Positions 45,034 through 57,200 of a stretch of DNA of 64,000 nucleotides are shown here, piece by piece; the first letter of the stretch is position 1; each line of letters starts with the position of its first letter. The translations under genes were made by a program, and so were the position numbers. The notes below the pieces were generated by a model. The model was not told the DNA's origin. It made no database searches and saw nothing but the letters and a program-made list of their open reading frames with translations. This DNA comes from Humulus lupulus. Its lineage: Eukaryota; Streptophyta; Magnoliopsida; Rosales; Cannabaceae. The stretch is from NCBI RefSeq assembly GCF_963169125.1, contig NC_084794.1, positions 109,158,358 to 109,222,357 on the forward strand, written 5' to 3'.

Positions 45034-46222
45034 ACAAGAAAAAGTACTTTTAGGGACGATGGATGTCGCCTTAATAACGCCAAAAGTCGCTCCTAATGAC
45101 TTTAGGGGCGACATGTCACTCCTAATAAGTCGACCCTAATATTCATTATTACCGGTGACATATTAAGTCGCCCCTAACAATCAAACATTAGGGACAACAT
45201 TTTTCGCCCCTAATAATGGTCCTTCCATAATCAATTTTCACCCCTAATAATAGAAAGTCACCCCTAATAATACAATATTATTGTCGCCCCTAATAGTTTT
45301 ATATAAATAAAAAATACTTATGAAAATAAAATATAATATTTTTAAATCATAAAAACAAGAATATCTAAATTAAATATGCATTTACACAACTAATATCTAT
45401 GCATAAAATAAAATATTAACTAAAAGTAATTATTTAATATAAACATCTAATCTCTCAAATTCATAATGTCATTTGTATCGTCCCATTTTGGTGTCTGCGG
45501 TGTCTGAATATTTAGAGACCATTTCAATAAGCATCACTGGCACGAAATCTCAATTTGGTCAAACTCTTATCGATCGTCATCTACGATAAATTTAAAAATA
45601 TACGATTATTACCAAACAAAAAATACAAAAGTCAAATATTATGTCGTTTTATGATTTCTTATGATAGTTTATGAAGTTAAATACTATCCTGGCCCTATCC
45701 CCTACTCTATTCCGGCCGTCGACCCTATCCCGACCCACGACCCAATTCCGACTCTATTCTGACCCCCGACCCTATCCCGGCCTTATCCTAATCCTATCCT
45801 GACCTTACCCTGACCCTATCCTAAACTAATTCCGACCCCAACCCTATCTTCAACCCTATTCTGTCCCACAACCCATGACCCCAAACTCCAACAATTTAAA
45901 TATTTTATTAATACATAAATCAACAAAAAAAAATTGGGTAGCATCTCCCCTATACTAATGACCTAGCCATTTGTGAACAGTTTAAACAAAATAATTCAAT
46001 TATCACACAATAAATTTCTTCCTTATATCTCCACAGCACACAAAATTTTTCCAAAACCTACTTCAATAATACACACAAGTTCATAACCTTCTGTTATCAT
46101 CACAACACACAATATGTATCTCAGAACCTACTTCACTATGGATAAATATTTAGGATATTCAAACTTCTCTAACAATTCTATTGTATATAAATATTAAATC
46201 AACAAATACAAAAAAAAAATTA
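45034..46222. mobile_element. CACTA-like DNA transposon end and associated sequence
   Basis: At 45031-45047 the sequence CAACCACAAGAAAAAGT resembles the CACTACAAGAAAA terminus of plant CACTA (En/Spm) elements. It is followed by a typical subterminal cluster of GTCGCCCCTAA-type repeats in both orientations (45055-45300). No transposase and no matching opposite terminus is seen, so this is a truncated or decayed non-autonomous copy. Its right limit is unknown. A degenerate array of CCCTATCC-like words (about 45680-45885) lies within this stretch. Confidence 0.55.
45680..45885. repeat. Degenerate CCCTATCC-type tandem array
   Basis: About fifteen loosely repeated words of form (A/G)CCCTATCC(C/T)GA with irregular 10-16 bp spacing. 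They are strongly C-rich on this strand. Confidence 0.6.
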
Positions 46223-46305
46223 TTGTTGTTGTTCTATTGGTCATAAATAAACAACAATGGGCCCACCACACGTTAGTTTTCGCTGCGTGCTCTGATTGGC
46301 CACTG
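46223..46305 (+). repeat. Scrap of a C3-type Copia LTR end
   Basis: About 80 bp match 60330-60405, including CATAAATAAACAACAATGGG and TTCGCTGCGTGCTCTGATTGG. At 60.3 kb this is the end region of the C3 LTR, so here it is probably the stub of another copy. C2 sequence begins directly after it. Confidence 0.55.
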
Positions 46306-47080
46306 AATGTTGGTGGTCGTAGCCTGTGGGACAGAGAGTAGTGGTCGTGGCCACAGGCCAAAAACTGACCATTTTTTTAGTTTTTTCAATCTTTGTTGAA
46401 CGGCTCAAAAAACCCAACTAACTCCCAAATCTCATTTTTAATTCCATATTAATCCAATTAAACATTGGTAACAACCATGGGGGTTGGTGGAATTTGAAAT
46501 TCAAATGGTGCCTCTAAACTCTATAAATAGGAGCCTATACCTCACTTGAAAGACACAACATTTCTATCCATTAGAGCACTTGGCTAGAAATACCTTGAGG
46601 CTTGATAATTCCATAAAGCATTTCCTTTAATCTGAGAGAGATCCCTTAGTGCTTGAGTTAGGGGGAAATAAAATTTGGACAAAGGTTTTAAACCTTGTTC
46701 AAGTTGGTGATCCCCAACCCTCTTCATTTAGGTTGTGTAAGTGAGAGTTTACTTGTGTTTCTGTTCTTACATTTTATTATATTGCTTTTCTTCTTATTCT
46801 CTTGTTCTATTTACTTGTAACTTTTGTTTAGAGTTGTAATCTTCTCTTTTGTTTCAAACACCTTTATTTTACTTGTAATCTTTTGCTTAGAGTTGTATTT
46901 TTCACTATTCTATTCTATTCTATTCTTCTTCTCTTCTTCTTCTTCTTCTTTTTGTTTATTTGTACTTTCAGTTATAGAGTTGTAACCTTATATAATCAAT
47001 CTATATTTATTTTTAATATATTGCCTAGAGTTGTAATATTCTTACCTATTTCCATTGAGGCGAAACTATTTTTCCTAACA
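46306..47080 (+). repeat. C2 5' LTR, 5'-truncated
   Basis: It matches 57030-57793 with a few substitutions and small indels, for example in the TTCTATTC/TTCTTC tract. It includes CTATAAATAGGAGCC (about 46521) as a TATA box and ends TTTTTCCTAACA. Confidence 0.88.
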
Positions 47081-47108
47081 TTCAAAAGCTTAACCCTTGT
47101 TTGTTTCA

Positions 47109-47986
47109 ATGGAAGGTGAGACCATCAAGATAATGAATGAAGACCTAGTGAGGTTGGATAGGTTTGATTGGTCCAATTTCACTAGGTGGCAAGACAAGGT
47201 GAGATTCTTTTTTACCACTCTCAAAATCGCATACATTCTAGAATCCACTTTAGAACCTCTCCCAACGCCATCCGACAAGGACACTCCCGAGGAGATGGAG
47301 AAAAGAATGAAGAGAGCGGAGGACAATCTCCTTTGTAGGGGTCATATCCTAAACGCCCTCTCTGATAGGCTCTATGACCTCTACATCGAGACCAAATCGG
47401 CCAAGGAGATATGGGATGCACTTAAGAAAAAGTTCAAGGCGGAAGAGGAAGGTACCAAAAAGTTTTTGATATCTCAATACTTTGATTTCAAATTTTTTGG
47501 TGATAAACCTATTCTTCCTCAAATTCATGAATTGCAAATAATTGTTAACAAATTGAAAGTGTTAAAGATTGAGCTTCCCGAGGCCTTTCAAGTTGTTGCT
47601 ATAGTGGCTAAATTACCACCAACTTGGAAGAGCTATAAGAAAAGAATCCTTCATAAAAATGAGGATTGTTCTTTGGAGGAAATCCAAAAATATATTCGAA
47701 TCGAGGAGGAATCGATATGTAGAGATAAACTTGTGGAGGGGTCTAATGGAGAGACTTCCAAAGAAAATGCGGTGTCACAACCAAAACATCCCAAAAACAA
47801 AAGGAAAAAGGGTAACGAGAAACCTTTGGGTCCAAAAACCAACCCAAACAAGTTTAAGGGCAAGAAAGGTCATTGCTTTGTGTGTGGGAAAAAGGGTCGC
47901 TATGCTAGAAAGTGTAGGCATAGAAAATACCAACAAGGACCTAAGGTGAACGCAACTCAAGAGGAAAACATAGTTGTCGCCCTTAG
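47109..47986 (+). pseudogene. C2 gag, interrupted by a solo LTR
   Basis: The ATG at 47109 (MEGETIKIMNEDLVRLDRFD) starts 28 bp after the LTR. The capsid-like helical region of Copia gag (UBN2-type; FTRWQDKVRFFFTTLKIAYI, SAKEIWDALKKKF) runs to about residue 200. A basic tail follows, then a zinc knuckle near 47874-47917 that reads CFVCGKKGRYARKC. The His ligand of the usual C-X2-C-X4-H-X4-C is replaced by Arg. The frame runs unbroken to the insertion at 47986, where CTTAG is duplicated, and then resumes in the same frame at 50532. Gag would form particles and bind RNA; the altered knuckle should weaken RNA binding. Confidence 0.88.
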
Positions 47987-50526
47987 TGTAACGCCCTGGA
48001 TAACCAAGACCGTTACACTGTGTGTTTAAAATAGTGCAAGACTTGCTAACCAAGTCATTCAGACAAAGTGTAAACTCTATACCATTATCAGAGTAAGAAT
48101 AAAAAGATTTCGGTCACAAACAGGCTATTTTCATTAAAAATGACGGTTTAATACATGGAGACTCAAAACAGGGTTTAGGTGTCTTAGATACAACAAATTC
48201 TAGAAGTTACAAATAGTTTAAGCCACTCTAATGGCAAAATATACATTTTAGGTTTCCGTTCCTGTACAATCTCTCGACCGTGGCGGCCGAGCAGCTGACG
48301 ATGTACACCTCGCCCCCAGAGCTCTCCAACTCATGGTTGATTCAGCCTACCCTTGCCTTAACCTGCACCACGTAGCACCCGTGAGCCAAGGCCCAGCAAG
48401 AAAGCATAATAACATAGCAAGATCAGTAACACTTATCTAATACTTTACAATGCTCAACTAAGAATTCGATATTTCATAACATTTATCCAATCAGTAATAA
48501 CAGTTTGTCATCCAAACAGTCAACCAACTATATTCATAACACAATATTCACATTCATAGCCAATAGATTGTCACAACCATCAAATAACATTCAGGGTTGG
48601 CACCCTTAGTCGCACCCTCTATTTAACACACTGTCTTCGGCTCATTAGGGCCGCCCCCAGTGTAATACTCACTGACTCCGGCCAGCTTAACCGAGCTCAG
48701 TGATAAATAAGCTGCCTCAGCTACCAGTGGCCGAGCCGCGCCCCAGTGCGCAAATATTGATTCCGACACCCTTAGGCCGGTAATCGCATGTCCCATGGCA
48801 TAATAACACCATCTCACGACATGATATACAAATGTAGGGAGCTCTTAGTCCCATCGTATCCACATGGTTAATCACATTCACATAACAATGCATACAAACA
48901 TAGGGAACACTTAGTCCCATCCTAACCACATACTCAGGTGCAGCTTTCTTACCTTTTTCACTAGCTTTGATCACTTGACTCCTTGAGCACGATCCCCCTC
49001 GAGCCCTAGCGCTTACCTAATCACAATCATGGCCAAAGTAATTATAAATTCCCAAGTTCAAAACCTAGCCCCGGGGCCAATCCCGAGCCCCCAGAAAGTC
49101 CTAGTTCCACCAAACAAGGTGGTGGAACCAAACCCCAAACCTTAGGTCAAAAACCCTTGCAAACAACACTAAAATCCACTTCAGGAAGCAGAGTAGCGCT
49201 ACAACGCTCTTGGGAGGGCGCTACAGCGCTACAAACAGAAGCCAAAATCCCTCAGCAAACTTGGCCTAGCGCTACAATGCCCAAAGGCTAGCGCTGTAGC
49301 GCTAGTCACAGACAGATTTACACCAATTTTCCTCCTCTGCGATTTTCTCGAACCAACTCGAACCAAAACTCTTCCAACTCTTTCCCAATCTCAAAAACAA
49401 CCTCATGACCATATTCCACTCATCCCAAGCACCCCAAACATCTAGAACTCAAGCACATGCATCCACAAACTCAGAATTCACCATAGCCACTCCTAAGCTC
49501 CAAAACCCAATCAAAACCAGCTGAACAACAAAGTTAGAGTTTAGGCTTTATACCTTTGATAGAATTTCGACCACAAGCTGTCTCTAAACCTTCTTGGCTT
49601 GCTTCTCCTCAGTCTTAAGCCTGAGCTCCCTAAAGTTCCATCCAATTCAACTTAGCACCATAGCCCAAAAACCAGAAACAAAAACCAAACCAGCAACTGA
49701 AGAGATTACAGAACCTTACCTCAAGTGATGGCCTAATCTTGCTAAACCCTTGCCAAATCCTCAATCTTTGCTCAGTAACCTTGTGGCTTAATTGGACTAA
49801 CTTTCCTTTGAGTTTTACTCCAGAAACCCTCAAGAAATTGGTGAAGAAAACATAAACCGACTTAGAGAGTACAGCTCTATTTTCCCTTCCTTTTCTCTTT
49901 TCTTTCTTTTTCAGACTTCTCCAATATTCTACAAATCCCACTAACATAAAGCCCTGGTATTATTTAACTTCTGTAAGCTAAATTACTAGTATGCCCTCCC
50001 CATTAAGTCTAAACCCTTTAATCCACTTAAGGGCATTTTAGTCATTTTACCCAACTCCCGCTAATTCCTCGAGTGTCTCTAATATTTCCCGCTTAATTCC
50101 CGATACCTAATTATTTATCAATATTATTCCTCAATGTCATAATAGACTCCAGTATATTCACTAAATTCCCATTTATACCCCTAAGCTCACCCCGAGCCAG
50201 GTATAAATCCCCGCCATGACTTTTCGCCACTTTGCTCACTAGGATCGTCTCGAGTCACAGATCACAATATATATCCACATAATAATGTGGTCTCAACATT
50301 AGCCTACCAATATACACACAAATACACAATTACGCTCTCAATGAGCCAAATTACCATAATACCCTCACAGCAGAGTATATAGTCCCATGCATGCCTTTAT
50401 CATCATATAATAATATGACCCACACAATCATGCATATAATGATATAATAATACAATAAATCAATTATGGCCCTCCCGGCCTCCTAATCAAGGTCCTAAAC
50501 CTTATTAGGAAATTTGGGTTGTTACA
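47987..50526 (-). mobile_element. Solo LTR, TGTAAC family, in C2 gag-pol
   Basis: 2540 bp, TGTAACGCCC...GGTTGTTACA, flanked by perfect CTTAG (47982-47986 and 50527-50531). It aligns in minus sense with 54534-56926 and the H LTRs. It holds an AGCGCT-based palindromic island at 49193-49305, a hairpin 49104-49111/49121-49128, and AGGTAAG sites (minus strand) at 48948-48954 and 49715-49721. Confidence 0.93.
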
Positions 50527-50531
50527 CTTAG

Positions 50532-53500
50532 TGAGGTGAATGCGGTCCAAGGCAAGGTGAAAGGGTGGTGGTATGATACATGTGCCACCATCCATGTCAC
50601 CTATTACAAATCATTGTTCAAGACCTTTAAAGAGTCAAAAGGCAACCATGAGATTCAAATGGGCAATGAGGGCAAATCCAAGGTACTTGGCAAAGGTACC
50701 ATTGAAGTCTTTTTCACCTCCGGCAAGAAAGTTACATTAGTGAATGTACTTTATGTTCCCGAAACGAGTAGAAACTTGGTAAGTGGTGATTTGCTTGGCA
50801 AGCCTGACATTAAAGCCATTTTTGAGTATGGTAAACTTATACTTACCAAATCAAATGTATTTTTGGGAAAGGGGTACTCTTGTGAGGGTATGGTTAAATT
50901 GTGCACCAATGATGTAACTTTCAATGTTATCAATAAAAATGCTAATTCTGCCTATATTGTTGAGTATGATTCTCTATTTTTGTGGCATCATAGACTATCG
51001 CATATAGGTTTTTCAACCATGAAAAGAGTAGTAAAATATGGTATGATTGCATGCAATATTAAAAACTATGGTAAATGTGAAACATGTGTTAAGGCAAAAA
51101 TAATTAAGGAACCATTTCCTAGTGTAGAAAGATCATCTAATTTACTAGATTTAATCCATAGTGATCTTTGTGAATTAAATGATGTTTTAACTAGAGGTGG
51201 TAAAAGGTATTTTCTTACTTTTATAGATGATTTTAGTAGATATACCTATGTGTTTCTTTTAAAGCATAAAGATGAAACTTTTGATGCTTTTAAATTGTAT
51301 AAATTAGAAGTTGAAAATCAACTAAATAAAAAGATTAAGGTGCTAAGAAGTGATAGAGGAGGAGAGTACTTCTCTAATAAATTCAATACATTTTGTGTAG
51401 AAAATGGTATAATTCATGAGTGAACTGCACCTTATACATCACAACACAATGGTGTTGCCGAAATGAAAAATAGGACTTATCTAGAGATGATAAACTCTAT
51501 GTTGGTGTTTTCTAAGTTGAACTTCAACTTATGGGGTGAAGCGTTATTAACCGCTAGTCACATTCTTAATCAAATATTGATGAAGAAAAATGAGATATAT
51601 CTATATGAGTTATGGAAAGGAAGAAAACTCAACATAGGGTACTTCAAAGTGTGGGGGTGTCTTGCATATTGCAAGAAAAATGAACCTAATAGAACATAGT
51701 TAGGTTCAAGAGCCATAAAGTGTGCTTTTGTTGGTTATACCAATAATAGTAAAGCTTATAAGCTATTAGACTTAGAGTCTAATATTGTGATTGAATCTAG
51801 AGAAGTTGAATTTTTTGAGAATATGTTATGTGACAACAATTCTCAAGCTTCAACATCTCTAAAGGAGAATTTGTTATATGAGAACAATTCTCAAGCTTCT
51901 ACATCCAAAGTTGATTCTCAAGAGGAGAATTCTCAAAAGGATGTAAAGCAACCCTCTGAACCTAGAAGAAGTCAAAGGCTTAAAAATCATAAAAGTCTAG
52001 TAGTGGATGAGATAGATTCTCAACGAATTTCATTCTACATGGTAGAAGGAAATAAAGAGGAAGCCATTAAGAAAATTCCTATTGTACTTCTCGTTGAGGA
52101 TGATCCTAAGACTTATAGAGAAGCTATGCAATCGAGAGATAGTGCATTTTGGAAATAAGCCATCAATGATGAGATGGATTCCGTTCTTTCCAACAACACT
52201 TGGGAATTGGTAGATCTCCCACTGGGGTCTAAGCCAATTGGGTGTAAGTGGGTATTTAGGAGAAAATACCAGACTGACGGCACTATCCAAACCTTTAAAG
52301 CTAGATTAGTAGCTAAAGGTTTTAGGCAAAAAGAGGGTATCGATTATTTTAATACCTATACGCCTGTTGCAAGAACAACTTCTATAAGAGATTTGTTCGC
52401 TTTATCTTCTATACACAACTTGTATGTTCATCAAATGGATGTCAAAACGGCATTCCTTAATGGTGACCTCAATGAGGAGGTCTATATGGAACAACCCGAA
52501 GGGTTTGTCCTACCAAAATATGAACATAAAGTTTGTAGACTTGTAAAATCCTTATATGGATTGAAACAAGCTCCTAAGAAATGGCATGAGAAATTTGATC
52601 AAGCCATCATGTCTAATGGGTTTAGACATAACAATGGAGACAAGTGTGTGTATTCCAAAACTTGTAAGGGATATTTGATCATTGTTTTCTTATATGTGGA
52701 TGACATGCTTATTCTAAGTAATAACATGAAAGGGATAGAAGAAATGAAGAGTTTTCTATCATCAACCTTCAAGATGAAAGATCTTGGAGAAGTTGACACC
52801 ATACTTGTTATCAAAGTAAAGAAACATAGTGGGGATTTTGCGTTAGGGCAAGCCCACTATGTTGAGAAAGTATTGAACAAATTTAACCATCTCAAGGTTA
52901 AAGATGCCAATACTCCATTCGATCATAGTGTAAAACTAGAGAAGAATGAAGGAAGAGCGGTGGCTCAATTGTAGTATGCTAGTGCTATAGGGAGTCTAAT
53001 GTACGCTGCCCAGTGTACTAGACTTGATATAGCATTTGCGGTAAGTAAACTTAGTAGGTTTACAAGTAATCCAAGTGTGGATCACTGGAAGGCAATTGGA
53101 AGAGTCCTAGGTTATCTCAAGAAAACCAAAGGACTAAGCCTTCACTACTCCAAATTTCCTTTGATATTAGAAGGATATACAGATGCAAGTTGGATATCCA
53201 ATCATGGGGACAACTTGTCCACAACTGGTTGGGTATTTACACTTGGTGGAGGTGCAATTTCTTGGGGTTCCAAGAAACAAACCTGTATATCTCATTCCAC
53301 TATGGAAGCAGAGTTCATAGCTCTAGCTGCTACCGGCAAAGAGGCCGAATGGTTAAGGGATCTAATGGTAGAGATTCCCCTAATCAAAGAAAATGTATCT
53401 ACTATATCGATACATCGTGATAGCCAAGCGACATTGGCTAGAGCATACAACGGAGTGTATAATGGGAAGTCTAGACACATTAGTCTAAGACATGGATATG

Positions 53501-53655
53501 TAAGAGAATTGATTCAAAGAGGAGTCATCTCAATATCCTATGTGAGAACAAGTGAAAATCTGGCGGATCCTTTCACTAAGCCACTAACGAGGGATTTAGT
53601 GGCTGCATCTTCTCGAGGGATGGGACTTAAACTCCCTAAAGAGATTCACGATTGA
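50532..53655 (+). pseudogene. C2 pol (protease, integrase, RT, RNase H), one frame with four stops
   Basis: The frame continues from gag. The protease loop WWYDTCATIHV (Asp codon 50575) has Cys where D-T-G/D-S-G is required. Integrase has HHCC at about 50980-51090, D in IHSDLCEL (about 51155), D in RSDRGGEY (about 51352) and E in NGVAEMKNRT (about 51460), so the triad is retained. RT has YVDDML at 52693-52710. RNase H ends with [13 protein letters not shown] near 53600. Stops are TGA 51421, TAG 51697, TAA 52156 and TAG 52972, with no frameshift. Two replace Trp codons, as G-to-A would produce. The terminal stop is 53653-53655. Confidence 0.92.
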
Positions 53656-54264
53656 TGGTAACCTATATTAACACTAGTTATTCAACTAGTGTTAGGTTCA
53701 ATAGGTAACAACAAGTCAATCAAGTGAATATTAGTTGTACTTAAAACAAGTCCCATCTGAGATATTTAGTACTTGTGTGTTACCAAGTTGAGGGTTAAAA
53801 CTGAAAGGTTTTTTAATAGAATTCAATCTTGTAAAGACAAGTATTTTTGGTAACAAAATACTGTAAGAATTCTACCTATATGGACCTAGGGGTGGTGCCG
53901 CCTTTTATGAGAATTGGGAGTATTCTCAAGAACGTCCATGAATGGAAAGTGCACATGGCCATTAACGGTGCAAAGCGAGACATAGAGGTCTCAAGTGAAC
54001 ATCGCAAAGGTGTGTGTGTTATCACCGATTTGTTATCATGAAAAGATGGTTCAATGCCTAGTGCAACCTAATTTTCGACAAATTTTGTGATAATTACACT
54101 ATAATAAAGTTAAAGTTGAAAAACACTTTGCTTTATACACTAATGCAATGACTCCTATAAGAGAGAGTTCTTATTTAATCAAGTGAGGGATATGTTATAT
54201 TTTAAAATATAATGATTGATTAAATAAGTGTTACAATAGATAATTATTTAATCTAGTAGGGGAA
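53656..54264 (+). other. C2 3' non-coding region with strong hairpin and polypurine tract(s)
   Basis: A perfect 11-bp stem with a 4-nt loop lies at 53669-53679/53684-53694, 13 bp after the stop. Two purine-rich tracts precede TGTTATATT words: AAGTGAGGGA (54181) and TAGTAGGGGAA (54254). The second is the better polypurine tract, which sets the LTR start at 54265. No ORF in this interval looks real. Confidence 0.65.
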
Positions 54265-57200
54265 TGTTATATTATTTTATAAAATAATATAATGTAATAT
54301 TATATTATATTATAATATAATGTTTTAGATTAAATAAATATGACAAAGAGTGTCACATATTGTAACATATAATAGAGAGTTACAATATTTAGATACATGA
54401 GAAATATCCAAATAATGTAACCTATTTGGTGTTACAAATTTGTAACTTCCAAATATTACCCTTTATTGTGTAAATTTGGTGTTACACAATATTGAGATGA
54501 ATTTCATAAAGCCATTTGAGAAATGACTGTTAGTGTAACGCCCTGGCTACCCCAGAACAGTTACGGTGAACGGTGGACCGGAAATTTGACTCACTACCTG
54601 AGTCCTTTGGTAAAAAACGTGCTCTAAGTGTAATAAACAGGTTAAGGCAATGGAGATTTTTATTACAAACTGCTCTGCAGAGCTAAACAAAACGTTTACA
54701 AGCTGTTCTCAGTACAAAAAGGTCACTACTGTTGTAAAGTTACAATCCCGCCGAACTAAGCGGCAAAAATAGGGTAAACCCCCTAGTTCCTCTGAGAACA
54801 CCTTGACCGTTGTGGTCAAGCGGCTGCATATGTACACACCACCACATCAGCTCTCCACTCAAGGCTAGGTGAGCTTCTCTTTCCCTTTACCTGCACCACA
54901 TAGCACCCATGAGCCAAGGCCCAGCAAGAAAACATAACACTTTATATAACATTATCAAATGATTATCATTATAATCACACTGAGCGTAAAGCTTTCAAAC
55001 AAATGGGTAAACACCACATGAGGTTCTGACAAACCACACTGAGTGACTGCCATGCAAGTCACTAATTCAGATGGAAGAGTGGCTGATGGGTAAGCCACTA
55101 GCCTTCAACAGGTTCTGGTAACCACACTGAGTGACTGCCATGCAAGTCACTAATTCAGATGGGAGAGTGGCTGCTGAGTAAGCCACTAGCCTCCAAGCGC
55201 TTATTTCATTCATCGACCCTCGGGGTCGGTCTGGCATTAATGCTCTCTGAGCCATTCAATGCTGGTGATCTATCAGATCAAAACTTGTTGGCTTGCGTGA
55301 CACATGCTAAGTCCGTCCTGACTAATAAGCCAGCTCAAAGTGATCAGTGCCCAGTACCACCCCTGAACCTGACTAATAAGTCACAGCTTCACAATTGATA
55401 CTAGCACTCTTGCCAAACCTGACTAATAAGTCAGTGCCATGCACAAATGAGCAACATATGCTAAGCATTCTATATTCAATCCATGTCCATATTTTCACAA
55501 TCACATGCCTCATGTATATCCACGCATGTCATATTTGGGGTGCAGTTTTCTTACCTCTGGTTCGAGCAAGAACGAATAAAAGAACAACCCTGAGAACGAT
55601 CAACTTTTTGGTCCTTTAGCGGTTACCTGGTCATAACCAAATCATGGGATTTCATCAATAAAATGAATAATAAAAGGTTCCCAAACCAAAACCTAACCTC
55701 CGGGACCTCAAACACTACTCAACCGGGTAGTAGGTTCAATCCCGAGGCCTTAGGCTTACATCCCCGAGCCAAAAAGCTCTCTTTGGCCAAAAATGCCTTA
55801 AGGGCCGCGACCCTCCTTGGCCATGCCGCGGCCCGCCCCTCAAACAGAGGCGGCTAAATCCAGCAGCTCCCAAGGGCCGCGGCACACCCTGGCCATGCCG
55901 CGGTGCAACGCCCATTTCAGCCAAAACCCCTGTTTTTCTTCCTTTGCGTTTTCCCTTGAAACCAACCTTTCAAACCCAATTTAAACACCACCCAAACCTC
56001 TCTCAAACACCCATTAAAACCCCTAAACAACACTCAAACTCTCCCTCATCATAACCCAAGTAAAACACCTCAAGAACTCCCTTTAATTCCAATTTTCCAC
56101 ACCTAAATCAAGAGCTGAAATCCATGAACGAAAACAGAGCAAAACCAGTAAAAATAATGATCAAAGCTTACCTCAAGCTTGGTATTGAACCCTCTCCAAT
56201 GGCTGAACTATGTCTACAACCTCAACCTCCAAGTTTCCTAGCTTATTTCCACACCTTGAGCTCAAAACTCCAAAGAGGAAGAAGAGAGAAATGAACCTAC
56301 GGGAAGGAGAAGAAGCAAAACTCTGTTTTGGGTTCTGTTTCCGAGCCATCCATACATCATATATATATATATATATATCCTAAACAAAAATGACCATTAT
56401 ACCCCTAGGTATAATAAAGCTTCTAAAACCAACTCAAGGGCATTTTTGACATTTTCCACCTACACCGTCAATGATAATTAATGCTTCCCAATTCCCGCTA
56501 ATCTCAATATTCTCAAACACCATTATTTCACATCCCGTTACCTTTTAATACCCGGTAACACTCTAAACATTAAAAGCACCCCGAGACTCACCCCGAGCCC
56601 CGAGCTTAAGCCCGTTATGACCAAACCGACATTTAACATTCCTTGATCGTCTCATGCCAAATAGTCCGAACAAACCCACATTATAATGTGGTCTCAAATT
56701 ATATCATCAACATGTGAATAAATATTCAATTTACCCTCAACGGGTCAAATTACCATCACACCCCTGTATAAAGAAATATGGACACATATGCATGCATTTC
56801 ACATCATATCATAATATAATCAACATATACATGCATTTAATCAATTAATAACATAATTAAGCAAGTACAGCCCTCCCGGCCTACTGTTCACGCCGTTAAA
56901 TACATCAGAGAATTCGGGGCATTACAGTTAGAGATATGATTTTAACCCCAATAATATGTTTTTGGGGTTACAAAATCATTTGGAAGGGTTTGGAACCGTT
57001 TGGAAAAATAGCACAAAAGTTTATGCTAAAAATGGTTAGTGGTCGTGGCCTGTGGGACAAAGAGTAGTGGCCGCAGCCACAGGCCAAAACTGACCATTTT
57101 TTTAGTTTTTTCAATCTTTGTTGAACGGCTCAAAAAACCCAAATAACTCCCGAATCTCATTTTTAATTCCATATTAATCCAATTAAACATTGGTAACAAC

